Assembly: GCA_963798985.1 (NCBI GenBank)
Contig: CAWCVL010000007.1
Location: 930,001 to 994,000, forward strand
DNA from: JACCTU01 sp963798985
GTDB lineage: Bacteria; Actinomycetota; Thermoleophilia; Gaiellales; Gaiellaceae
Length of the DNA: 64,000 nucleotides
Reading direction: 5' to 3'
In this document: in pieces, positions 45,884 through 54,263 of the stretch
Numbering within the stretch: the stretch's first letter is position 1
How the letters are laid out: every line of letters starts with the position of its first letter
Position numbers and translations under genes: made by a program
Notes under the pieces: generated by a model
What the model was told of the DNA's origin: nothing
Databases searched by the model: none
What the model saw: the letters and a program-made list of their open reading frames with translations, nothing else

Positions 45884-46805
45884 TCAGGCCATGACTTCGA
45901 CGCGACGCGCTTCGGCTGGGCGCTCCTGCCCTTCGAGCCGGAGCACCTCGCGCAGCGCGCGGATCGAGACCTCGAGCTGGTCGAGCGAAGGCTCGCGCGT
46001 CGTCAGCCGCTGCAGCCAGAGCCCGGGCGCGAGCAGCGCCATCAGCAGCCGGTTGTCGGTGTGCTTGCCCGCGAACCGGATCACCTCGTAGGCGAGGCCG
46101 GCGATCACCGGCAGCAGCAGGATCCGGCTCGCGATCAGCCACGGCCACGAGGGCTGGCCGATGAACGCGAAGACGAAGATCGCGATCACCATCACCCAGA
46201 GCAGGAACGCCGTGCCGCAGCGTGGGTGGATCAGCGAGAAGCGCTGCACGTTCTCGGGGGTCAGGTCCGCACCGGCTTCGAGCGCGTTGATCGCCTTGTG
46301 CTCGGCGCCGTGGTACTGGAAGACGCGCCTGAGGTCGGGAAGCAGCGAGATGACGAGGATGTAGAGGATGAAGATGGTCACGCGGATCAGCCCTTCGACG
46401 ATCACGAACCAGCCCGTCTGTCTCGATCGGGAGCCAGCTCGTGATCAACGCGGGCGTGACCTTGAAGAGCGCGAGCGCGAAGCCGATCGCGATCGCGAAC
46501 GCGAAGAAGATCGCGCCGCGCGAGAGCTCGGTCTCGACCTCTTCCTTCTCGTCCGCGTCCGCGTCCTGCGCCGCGTAGTTCGCCGAGATCGCGAGCGCGC
46601 GGAAGCCGATCGCGAGCGACTCGCCGAGCGCGACGATCCCGCGGATCACCGGGAGCCGGAAGACGCGGTGGCGCGCCATCGGCGAGGAGATCGAGGTCGT
46701 GTGCTCCGCGATCTCGCCGTTCGGCTTCCGCACCGCGAGCGCCCAATGCGCAGGACTGCGCATCATCACGCCTTCGAGGACCGCCTGGCCTCCGATCGTC
46801 TGCAT
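45884..46805 (-). CDS. DUF1385 membrane protein (YqhQ-like)
   Basis: The start MQTIGGQAVLEGVMMRSPAHWA is the family signature. Three or more membrane helices follow, with the conserved YHGAEHKAINALEAG and FSLIHPRCGTAFLLWVMV. The function of the family is unsettled. One frame break near 46420 separates the N-terminal third. It is commonly found between rpmE and prfA in actinobacteria, as here. Confidence 0.9.
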
Positions 46806-46818
46806 CGCGGTAGGGGAG

Positions 46819-47040
46819 CTAGCCCTTGCGGGGCGCGCCGCCGGCGCGCTCGAGCCGACGCTGGAAGCGCTCGACACGACCGCCGGTGTCCATCAGCTTC
46901 TGCTTGCCCGTGTAGAACGGGTGGCAGTTCGAGCAGATCTCGACGTGCAGCTCGGGCTTCGTGGACCGCGTCTGGAACGTGTTCCCGCAGGAGCACGTCA
47001 CGTTCGAGAGCACGTACTCGGGATGGATGCCAGTCTTCAT
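46819..47040 (-). CDS. rpmE: 50S ribosomal protein L31
   Basis: MKTGIHPEYVLSNVTCSCGN and ICSNCHPFYTGKQKLMDTGG carry the four cysteines of the zinc-binding form. 73 residues, intact. The ATG overlaps the stop of the upstream gene, but a TATCCT box exactly 9 nt before it suggests its own leaderless promoter. Confidence 0.96.
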   Translation of the reverse strand: MKTGIHPEYVLSNVTCSCGNTFQTRSTKPELHVEICSNCHPFYTGKQKLMDTGGRVERFQRRLERAGGAPRKG

Positions 47041-47990
47041 CGCGAAGCCAGGATAGCAGAGGCGGTTTCGGGGGCTACGTTGCCTCCTGAGACGACAAGC
47101 ACGATGCGTTCGCCCTGCTCGTGGGCGATCTTTCCGGCGAGCAAAGCCGCGGTCGAGGCGGCCCCGGCACCCTCCACGGCGAGCTTCGCGCGACCGTAGA
47201 GGAAGCGGAACGCCTCCTCGATCTCCGACTCGGTGACGAGGACGACCTCGTCGACCCGCTCGCGCACCACCTCCAGCGCAAGCGTCCCCGCGAAGGGCGC
47301 GTTGAGTCCGTCAGCGAGCGAGACGGGCGTGATCGGGACCGGCGCACCGGCCTCGACCGCGAGCTTCATCGCGGCCGATGTCTCGGGCTCGACGCCGATC
47401 ACGCGGGCCGACGGCCGCAGACCCTTGACTGCGGTCGCCACGCCGGCGATCAACCCGCCGCCGCCGATCGGGACGACGACGACGTCGGCTTCCACGTCCT
47501 CGACCAGCTCGAGCCCCACCGTTCCCTGGCCGGCCTGCGTGAACGGGTCGTCGAACGGGTGCACGAGCGTCCGCCCGGTCTGCTCGAGGAGCCGGTCAAG
47601 CCGCTCGAACGCCTCGGTCGGGTCGGCGCTCTCGAGGTCGACCTCCGCGCCGTACGCGCGGGTCGCGGCGATCTTCTGCTCGCTCGCGCCCTGCCACATG
47701 ACGAGGAGGGCGTCGATTCCGTCGAGCGCTGCGCAGTACGCGAGCGCCTGAGCGTGGTTGCCCGCGGAGATCCCGATCACACCGCGCGACTTCTCCTCTG
47801 TGGTGAGCGAGGCGAGCTTGGTGAGGACGCCGCGCGGCTTGAACGAGCCTGTCCGCTGAAAGAGCTCCGCCTTCAGATGCACGTGCGCACCGGTCAGCTG
47901 AGAGAGCGACGCGGAGGAAAATGTCGGGGTGCGGTGCAGCCTGTCGGCGATCGTCTCGCGCGCGCTGCGGACGTCGTCCAGCGAGATCAC
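47037..47990 (-). CDS. Threonine/serine dehydratase-like PLP enzyme
   Basis: A fold-type II PLP enzyme. The lysine lies in QRTGSFKPRGVLTKL; GISAGNHAQALAYCAAL and the phosphate-binding VVVPIGGGGLIAGVATAV are intact. About 317 residues without a regulatory domain, matching catabolic threonine dehydratases or serine racemase-like enzymes. Its 2-oxobutyrate product leads to propionyl-CoA, which fits the nearby methylmalonyl-CoA mutase. The GTG start is 2 bp beyond the preceding stop. Confidence 0.87.
   Translation of the reverse strand: MISLDDVRSARETIADRLHRTPTFSSASLSQLTGAHVHLKAELFQRTGSFKPRGVLTKLASLTTEEKSRGVIGISAGNHAQALAYCAALDGIDALLVMWQGASEQKIAATRAYGAEVDLESADPTEAFERLDRLLEQTGRTLVHPFDDPFTQAGQGTVGLELVEDVEADVVVVPIGGGGLIAGVATAVKGLRPSARVIGVEPETSAAMKLAVEAGAPVPITPVSLADGLNAPFAGTLALEVVRERVDEVVLVTESEIEEAFRFLYGRAKLAVEGAGAASTAALLAGKIAHEQGERIVLVVSGGNVAPETASAILASR
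47050..47055 (-). promoter_or_regulatory. -10 box before rpmE
   Basis: TATCCT on the minus strand ends 9 nt before the rpmE ATG, the same spacing as at 34225, 53511 and 55929. It lies inside the 3' end of the threonine dehydratase gene. Confidence 0.5.
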
Positions 47991-47992
47991 TG

Positions 47993-49691
47993 CTACGTGC
48001 GCTGGTACTCGGGGCCGGAGCCGCCCTCGGGTGGCGTCAGCCGACCGCCCTTCGCCGTGATCGCGCCACACTGCACGCAGTTCGACGGGTTGACCTCCAC
48101 CTCGACCGTCTCGTCGCCGTCGGCGGCGCCGACCTCGTACACGTGCGCCGGACACATGCGCACCCACAACTGCGCGAGCTCGTTCGGGACGTTCCGCTGG
48201 ATGCGGATGTGGTCCGGCTGGTCGTCGCGCGTCTTGTTCCCCGAGAGGAAGACCGAGGAGAGCTTGTCGAAGGTGAGCTTCCCGTCGGGCGCGGGGTAGT
48301 GCTTCGCACGGTCGGTGACGATCAACTCGACGTCGGCATCGCGTTCCGTGCTGAACGCGAACGGCGGGCAGCTTGCCACGCGTCGCGGTCATCATCCCGG
48401 CGAGCGCTCCGCCGACCCAGAAGCCGCGGCTGAAAGCGGGCCGCATGTTTCTCACCTGTTCGAGGTCGCGCCAGATATAGCTGTCACGTACGGCGCGGTC
48501 GTATGACTCGAGCGCACCCGGCGTCGCCGCCGTCGTCCCACGTTGCAGCGCCTCGAACGCCGTCTCCGCCGCGAGGCGGCCGGACTCGATCGCGTAGTGG
48601 ATGCCCTTCAACGCCGGCACGTTGACCATCCCGACTCCGTCACCGCAGAGCAGGAGGCCGGGAGCGTGGAGCTGCTTCGGCAGCGCGAGGAAGCCGCCCT
48701 CGGGGATCGTCTTCGCGCCCCACTCGACGCGCTCGCCTCCGGCCAGGATCTTCCGGACGAGCGGATGCGTCTTCAACTCCTGCAGCACGTCGTGCACGGA
48801 GAGCTCGGCATCGCGGTAGTCGAGGCCGACCACCATGCCAACCGCGACTTGGTCGTCGCCCATCGGGTAGATGAACGAGCCGCCGAACTCACGGAAGCGT
48901 GCGCCGCCGCGCAGCGGCCAGCCCATCGTGTGGATCACGCGGTCGAGTGGCTTCGCGACGCGCCAGATCTCCTTCACGCCCAGCGCCCAGACCTGCGGGT
49001 TGTCGCCCTCGAGTCCGAAGCGTTCGATCGCGGCGCCGGTCAGGTGTCCCTGCGTTCCCTCGGCGAGCACCGTCACGCGCGCGACGAGGTCGGAGCCGGG
49101 CTCGAAATTCGGCAGCGGCTCGCCGCTGCGGCCGCGACCCTTGTCGCCCGTGCGGACGCCGACGACGCGGCCGTGCTCGACGAGCAGCTTCGTCGCTGCC
49201 GTCTCGGGCAGGATCATCGAGCCGCCTTCCTCGGCCTGCGAGGCGAGCCAGCGGCCGAGCTGCGACAGCGACGCGACGTAGTTGCCCTCGTTCTTCATCG
49301 TCGGAGGGGTCGGGATGCGGAACGCGGCGCCCGCGGTGAGGAAGTAGACGGACTCGCCCTCGACCGGGCCGAGCAACGGCAGCTCGTCGAGCTGTTGTCG
49401 CCCGCGGAAGAGCCGCCGGAGCCCGCGCGGGTTGACGACGGCGCCGGAGAGGAGGTGCGAGCCGGGCTGCTTGCCCTTCTCGAGCACGGCGACCGGCACG
49501 TCGCCGAGGCGCGCTCGGAGCTCGGGCGCCTCCTCGAGCAGCTGGCCGAGACGGATCGCGCACGCGAGGCCCGCGGGGCCTGCGCCGACGATCAGCACGC
49601 CGACGTCGATCCGCTCGTCGGGCGGATCGGTGGGCGCCCCGATCGCTTCGCCGAGCGAGAAAGGCGGCGGGTAGTCGGACGGACGGGTCAT
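47993..49691 (-). CDS. Electron transfer flavoprotein-quinone oxidoreductase
   Basis: This enzyme passes electrons from ETF to the quinone pool. The FAD motif VLIVGAGPAGLACAIRLGQL, LLSGAVVNPRGLRRLF, VTVLAEGTQGHLTG and GGFLALPKQLHAPGLLLCGD are clear. A frame break lies near 48370. The C-terminal ferredoxin-like segment has MCPAHVYEV and NCVQCGAITAKGG. Four cysteines normally bind the 4Fe-4S cluster; the fourth (CxxCxxC) is replaced here by isoleucine. About 566 residues. The ATG overlaps the etfA stop. Confidence 0.92.
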
Positions 49692-50647
49692 CCGCCGCGG
49701 CGTTCGCGCACGAGCTCGGTCAGCTTCGGGACGACCTGGTGGATGTCGCCGACGACGCCGAAGTCTGCGAACTCGAAGATCGGCGCGTTCGGATCCTTGT
49801 TGATCGCGACGATCGTGCCCGAGCTTTGCATGCCGACCTTGTGCTGGATCGCGCCCGAGATCCCGCACGCGACGTAGAGCTTCGGTGCGACGGTCTTGCC
49901 GGTCTGGCCGATCTGCGTCGAGTACGGGTACCAACCCGCATCGACGACCGCGCGCGTTGCGCCAACGGCACCGCCGAGCGCCTTCGCGAGCTCCTCGACG
50001 AGCGTGAAGTTCTCCGGCCCGCCGAGCCCGCGCCCGCCGGCGACGATCACGTCCGCCTCCTCGAGGTTCGGACCTTCGCTCTCAGCGTGGGCCTGCTCGA
50101 TCATCGTCGCGGCCTTCGAGTGCTCCTCGAGCTGCACGGCGGCGTCCTCGACCTGCGCGCTCCCGCCCGTCTCGACCGGGTCGAACGTGCCGGACCGAAA
50201 GAGCGCGAGCTTCGGGCCGTCACTCCAGCCGACGTCGACGAAGACCGAGTCGCCGAGTGCCGGACGCTTGCCGACGAGTCTTCCGTCCTGCTCGGTCAGG
50301 TCGGCGAGATCCCAGTTGAGGCCGGCGTCGAGTCGCGCGGCGAGGCCGGCAGCAACGTCCGCCGCGAGGACCGACGCCGCGAAGAGCACGGCGTCGAAGC
50401 CCTGGTCGCGAACGAGCGAGGCGAGCACGTCGACGCGCGGCTGCGGCAAGGGTGCGTCGAGCGCCGCATCGTCGGCGACGAACACCTTGCTCGCCCCGTA
50501 CTTGCCGGCCTGCTCCGCGAGCGAGCGCACGCCCGAGCCGACGACCACTCCCGACGCGTCGCCGAGCTGCGCCGCCTTGGCGAGCACGCCGAGCGCACCC
50601 TTCTGGATCTCGCCGTCGTGGTGCTCGAGGAAGACGAGCGTGCTCAC
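49688..50647 (-). CDS. etfA: Electron transfer flavoprotein subunit alpha
   Basis: EtfA binds FAD and shuttles electrons from acyl-CoA dehydrogenases. The C-terminal FAD domain carries VIVAGGRGLGGPENFTLVEE, GATRAVVDAGWYPYSTQIGQ, YVACGISGAIQHKVGM and NKDPNAPIFEFADFGVVGD. 319 residues, intact. It overlaps etfB by 4 bp. Confidence 0.96.
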   Translation of the reverse strand: MSTLVFLEHHDGEIQKGALGVLAKAAQLGDASGVVVGSGVRSLAEQAGKYGASKVFVADDAALDAPLPQPRVDVLASLVRDQGFDAVLFAASVLAADVAAGLAARLDAGLNWDLADLTEQDGRLVGKRPALGDSVFVDVGWSDGPKLALFRSGTFDPVETGGSAQVEDAAVQLEEHSKAATMIEQAHAESEGPNLEEADVIVAGGRGLGGPENFTLVEELAKALGGAVGATRAVVDAGWYPYSTQIGQTGKTVAPKLYVACGISGAIQHKVGMQSSGTIVAINKDPNAPIFEFADFGVVGDIHQVVPKLTELVRERRGG

Positions 50648-51399
50648 AGCAGGCGCTTCTCGGCGAGGAACTCGACGATCTTTGCGGCGGCGCTGCCGTC
50701 GTCTTCGATCTTCGTCGTGTCGCCGCGCGGCGGTGGATCGCTCAGCGCGAGCACCTCGGTCTTCGCGCCGGCCTCGACCCCGAGGTCGGCGAGCGTGAGC
50801 GTCTCCTGCGGTTTCGACTTCGCGCCCATGATCCCCTTCAGCGACGGGTAACGCGGCTCGTTGATCGCGTCCGAGACCGCGATGACCGCCGGTAGCGGCG
50901 CCTCGATCACGTCGTAGCCGAACTCGGTCTGCCGCTTTCCGCGCGCCTTGCCGTCGGCGACGGTCAACTCGGCGACCTGCGAGATCACCGGGCGACGCAG
51001 CCGCTCGGCGACGGCCGACCAGAGCACCGCGCCGTCGGCGTCTGCGGCTTGCTGGCCGAAGAGCACGAGGTCCGCTTGCTCGCGCTCGAGCACCGCAGCG
51101 AGCACGCGGCTCGTGCCGACGAGGTCTGCGCCCGCTGCCGCGTCGTCGGTGACGAGCACCGATCTGTCGGCGCCCATCGCGAGCGCCTTGCGAAGCGCGT
51201 CGGCGGCTTTCGCCGGACCCATCGAGACGAGCACGATCTCGCCGCCGCCCGCCCCATCCTTGACGCGAAGCGCCTCCTCGACGGCATGTGCGTCGAAGGC
51301 GTTCAAAGCCCCCTCACCGGAGCGGTCCAGCCGCATGGTTGCGCGGTCGATGCGCTTCGTACCTTCCGGCACTTGCTTGATGCAGACAGCAATCTTCAT
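50644..51399 (-). CDS. etfB: Electron transfer flavoprotein subunit beta
   Basis: MKIAVCIKQVPEGTKRI and the AMP-binding region (LVLFGQQAADADGAVLWSAV) are typical, as is PRYPSLKGIMGAKSKP. 251 residues. I chose the ATG at 51399 by family start. A TAGAGT lies 11 nt upstream and may be the operon's -10 box. It heads etfB-etfA-ETF-QO-dehydratase-rpmE. Confidence 0.96.
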   Translation of the reverse strand: MKIAVCIKQVPEGTKRIDRATMRLDRSGEGALNAFDAHAVEEALRVKDGAGGGEIVLVSMGPAKAADALRKALAMGADRSVLVTDDAAAGADLVGTSRVLAAVLEREQADLVLFGQQAADADGAVLWSAVAERLRRPVISQVAELTVADGKARGKRQTEFGYDVIEAPLPAVIAVSDAINEPRYPSLKGIMGAKSKPQETLTLADLGVEAGAKTEVLALSDPPPRGDTTKIEDDGSAAAKIVEFLAEKRLL

Positions 51400-51416
51400 G
51401 GAGCCGTGGCACTCTA

Positions 51417-52334
51417 ATGAAGGCACCCCGCCCGGAATCGCGAAACCGCACCCCGATGCGCCGCCTGCTCACACTCGTCGTTCTCGCCCTCATCGTCGGG
51501 CTCGCAGCCGCGTCGGGTCCTGGAGCGGCAACGTCCAAGGTCCCGCAACTCATCTTTCCGGTGGTCGGCAAAGCGACGTACTTCGACGACTTCGGTGCGG
51601 CACGCGGTCAAGGGGGACACCAGGGGAACGACCTCATGACGACGTGGCGCTCGCCGGCCGTCGCGGCAGAGGCGGGCAAGGTCAAGTTCCACACGACGTC
51701 GGCGCGCGCGGGCTGCATGCTCTACCTCGACGGCGCGAGCGGCACGACGTACGTCTACATCCACCTGAACAACGACCTCACCGCGAAGAACGACAACAAG
51801 GGCAAATGCGTCGCGGGTGGGTCGTACTGGAAGGGCCTGAAGGACGGCGCCCGCGTCGTGGCCGGTCAGCCGATCGCGTACAACGGGAACTCGGGCGACG
51901 CCGACCAGGCGGGGTACCACCTGCACTTCGAGGTACACCCTGGCGGCGGCGCGGCAGTCAGCCCGTTCAAATATCTGAATCGCGCGAAGAAGCTCCTGTT
52001 CCCGGTCCAGCCCGAGGCGAACTTCACCGCCGCGCTGCGCGGCAAGGTCGTCTCGGCCGACGGCGTTGCGCGGTCACTGACGCTCATGGTCGACAACTTG
52101 CAGTCCTGGCCGGGCGGAATGCGCGTCACCGACGTCAAGCGCGTCGTCCAGCTGTCGGTGCCGCCAAGCGTCGTGATCTCGAATCCGCTCGGCGCGCTGA
52201 TCGCCTCCGCAAAGCTCGCGGCGCTCAAGAAGGGACAGCGCGCGGTCGCGTGGACGGCGCTGGCCCCGGCGACGATCGAGTTTGCGCTCGGCACGCCGTT
52301 GCTGCTTTCGACTGAGCGTCTCGTCGTCGGCTAG
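51417..52334 (+). CDS. Secreted M23-type peptidase-like protein
   Basis: A signal peptide (MRRLLTLVVLALIVGLAAASG) is followed by a LytM domain with the metal ligands in GGHQGNDLM and YHLHFEVHPGG. M23 enzymes cut peptidoglycan cross-links or glycine links, or act as inactive adaptors; both ligand motifs look complete. A further domain of about 110 residues after the catalytic domain is unassigned. The start may be ATG 51417 or ATG 51456; neither has a strong Shine-Dalgarno. It is divergent from etfB, with only 17 bp between the start codons. Confidence 0.82.
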   Translation: MKAPRPESRNRTPMRRLLTLVVLALIVGLAAASGPGAATSKVPQLIFPVVGKATYFDDFGAARGQGGHQGNDLMTTWRSPAVAAEAGKVKFHTTSARAGCMLYLDGASGTTYVYIHLNNDLTAKNDNKGKCVAGGSYWKGLKDGARVVAGQPIAYNGNSGDADQAGYHLHFEVHPGGGAAVSPFKYLNRAKKLLFPVQPEANFTAALRGKVVSADGVARSLTLMVDNLQSWPGGMRVTDVKRVVQLSVPPSVVISNPLGALIASAKLAALKKGQRAVAWTALAPATIEFALGTPLLLSTERLVVG

Positions 52335-53104
52335 CGGCCGGTGAAGCGCGCGTCGCGCTTCTCGACGAACGCCGACAAGCCCTCTTTCGCATCGTCGCTC
52401 GCGAAGAGCTCGCCGAAGTGGTCGGCCTCGGACGCGAGGTTGTCCGCGTGGTCGCCCTGGAGCGCGCGGTTCGCAGCGGCCTTGGCCGCCGCCAGCGCGA
52501 TCGGGCTGAGCTTCGCGAGCGCACGAGCGGTCTCGAGCGTCTTCGCCATCAGCTCCTGCGGCTCGTAGACGGCGTTCACGAGCCCATGTTCTTGCGCTTC
52601 GGCAGCGTCGATCGTGCGGCCGGTGAGGATCAGCTCCTTCGCGAAACCGATCGTGGTCGCGCGCGCCAGCCGCTGAGTCCCACCCCAGCCCGGGATGATC
52701 CCGAGCTTGATCTCCGGCTGGCCGAGCTTCGCCTTGGCAGAGGCGTAGCGGAGGTCGCACGCAAGCGCCAGCTCGCAGCCGCCGCCGAGCGCGAAGCCGT
52801 TGATCGCAGCGATCGTCGGCTGCGGCATCGTCTCGAGCAGCCGCGCGGCCTCGTGGCCGAGCGCCCCCCAGGCCTTAGCCTGCGTGACGTCGAGCGCGCT
52901 CATGTACTTGATGTCGGCGCCGGCGATGAACGCGCGCTCGCCGGCTCCGGTCAACACGACCACGCGCGCGTCCGCGTCGGCCGCGAGGTTCTTCAGCTGG
53001 TCGCGCAGCTCGGTGAGCGTCGCGACGTCGAGTGCGTTCAGCGCGTCGGGCCGGTCGACGGTCACGATCGCGACAGCGTCGTCGCGCTCGACGAGGACGC
53101 TCAT
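52331..53104 (-). CDS. Enoyl-CoA hydratase/isomerase
   Basis: A crotonase-fold enzyme of beta-oxidation. The oxyanion-hole motifs ERAFIAGADIKYMSAL and NGFALGGGCELALACDLRYA, and the catalytic glutamate region QPEIKLGIIPGWGGTQRL, are present. The protein ends EGLSAFVEKRDARFTGR. 257 residues, intact. It is encoded 1 bp after the methylmalonyl-CoA mutase small subunit and converges on the M23 gene with a shared CTAG. Confidence 0.93.
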   Translation of the reverse strand: MSVLVERDDAVAIVTVDRPDALNALDVATLTELRDQLKNLAADADARVVVLTGAGERAFIAGADIKYMSALDVTQAKAWGALGHEAARLLETMPQPTIAAINGFALGGGCELALACDLRYASAKAKLGQPEIKLGIIPGWGGTQRLARATTIGFAKELILTGRTIDAAEAQEHGLVNAVYEPQELMAKTLETARALAKLSPIALAAAKAAANRALQGDHADNLASEADHFGELFASDDAKEGLSAFVEKRDARFTGR

Positions 53105-53105
53105 C

Positions 53106-53501
53106 TCACGCGGGGACGCCGGCGCGCAGGAAGTCGACGATCTCACTCGTCGGCGCGCCCGGGGTGAAGACGGCGGCGACGCCCTGGCTCTGCAGCTCGG
53201 CCGCGTCCTCGGCCGGGATCGTCCCGCCCAGAACCACCAGCACGTCCTCGGCGCCCTGCGCCCGCAGGCCCTGGAGGATCTTCGGGACGAGCGTCATGTG
53301 AGCGCCGGAGAGAATCGAGATGCCGACCGCGTCCGCATCCTCCTGGATCGCGGTCTCGACGATCTGCTCCGGCGTCTGGTGGAGACCGGTGTAGATGACC
53401 TCCATGCCGGCGTCCCGGAGCGCCCGAGCGATGATCTTCGCGCCACGGTCGTGCCCGTCGAGGCCGGGCTTCGCGATCACCACACGGATCTTGCTGGCCA
53501 C
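53106..53501 (-). CDS. Methylmalonyl-CoA mutase, B12-binding small subunit
   Basis: This stand-alone cobalamin domain of 131 residues carries KPGLDGHDRGAKIIARAL (the DxHxxG motif that ligates cobalt) and GISILSGAHMTLVPKIL and LVVLGGTIP. It pairs with the catalytic chain at 54264-55919. A metallo-hydrolase gene on the other strand lies between them. The GTG start is 9 nt after a perfect TATACT box. Confidence 0.93.
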   Translation of the reverse strand: MASKIRVVIAKPGLDGHDRGAKIIARALRDAGMEVIYTGLHQTPEQIVETAIQEDADAVGISILSGAHMTLVPKILQGLRAQGAEDVLVVLGGTIPAEDAAELQSQGVAAVFTPGAPTSEIVDFLRAGVPA

Positions 53502-53510
53502 GGCTGCGCA

Positions 53511-53516
53511 AGTATA
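53511..53516 (-). promoter_or_regulatory. -10 box before the B12 subunit gene
   Basis: TATACT on the minus strand ends 9 nt before the GTG. It overlaps the first base of the divergent hydrolase ATG, so the two start regions share 14 bp. Confidence 0.5.
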
Positions 53517-54253
53517 TGGAGGTGAAGCTCAGAATCGTGGGGTGCTCGCCCGCCTGGCCGAACCCTGGCGGAGCTCAGTCCGGCTATCTCGTCGAGGACG
53601 CGGGAAGGCGGCTGCTGCTCGACTGCGGGCCCGGTGTGCTCGCTCGGCTGCGCGAGTGGGAGGACTGGCCGCGCGTCGAAGCGATCGCGATCACGCACTG
53701 GCATCTCGACCACTGGGGCGATGTCGTGCCCTGGGTCTGGGCGGCGCAGTTCGGACCGGCGAGCGAGCTCGCTGCGCCAGAGCTCTGGGTGCCGCCCGAC
53801 GGACGCGACTTCTTGGCCGAGCTCGGTGGGCGCCTCGGTCAACCGCAGATGTTCGAGCAGGCGTTCGACGTGCACGAGTACGAACGCGGAACGCCGTTCG
53901 AGACCGCGGGGATGGAAGTGACACCGGTGAAGGTCCTCCACTACCAGCTCGAGGCCTACGGCTTCCGGGTCTCGGCGAACGGGTCGGTGCTCGCGTACTC
54001 GGGGGACAGCGGGCCGAACGGTGGCCTGGCGGAGCTGGCTCGAGACGCCGACCTCTTCGTCTGCGAGGCGACGCTGGCGGACGGCAACGAGGAGCGCGAA
54101 GGCCCGCCGCGCGGCCACCTCTCGGCGCGCGAGGCAGAGAGCATCTCGGTGGCGGCAGGCGCGAAGCGCCTTCTGCTCACTCACCGACCTGCGGAGCGAG
54201 CACTCGACGCGCGCTTCGAGCAGGCCCGCGACGGCCTCGACGTGGAGCTCTAG
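53516..54253 (+). CDS. MBL-fold metallo-hydrolase (RNase Z-like)
   Basis: A metallo-beta-lactamase fold of 245 residues. THWHLDHWGD is the HxHxDH zinc motif; LAYSGDSGPNGGLAEL holds the second-site aspartate; GHLSAREAESIS and LLLTHRPA hold further histidines. It resembles ribonuclease Z or cyclic-phosphodiesterase-like hydrolases, but the tRNA-binding exosite is not apparent. It sits on the opposite strand between the two mutase subunit genes. Confidence 0.82.
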   Translation: MEVKLRIVGCSPAWPNPGGAQSGYLVEDAGRRLLLDCGPGVLARLREWEDWPRVEAIAITHWHLDHWGDVVPWVWAAQFGPASELAAPELWVPPDGRDFLAELGGRLGQPQMFEQAFDVHEYERGTPFETAGMEVTPVKVLHYQLEAYGFRVSANGSVLAYSGDSGPNGGLAELARDADLFVCEATLADGNEEREGPPRGHLSAREAESISVAAGAKRLLLTHRPAERALDARFEQARDGLDVEL

Positions 54254-54263
54254 GGCTTCGGCC

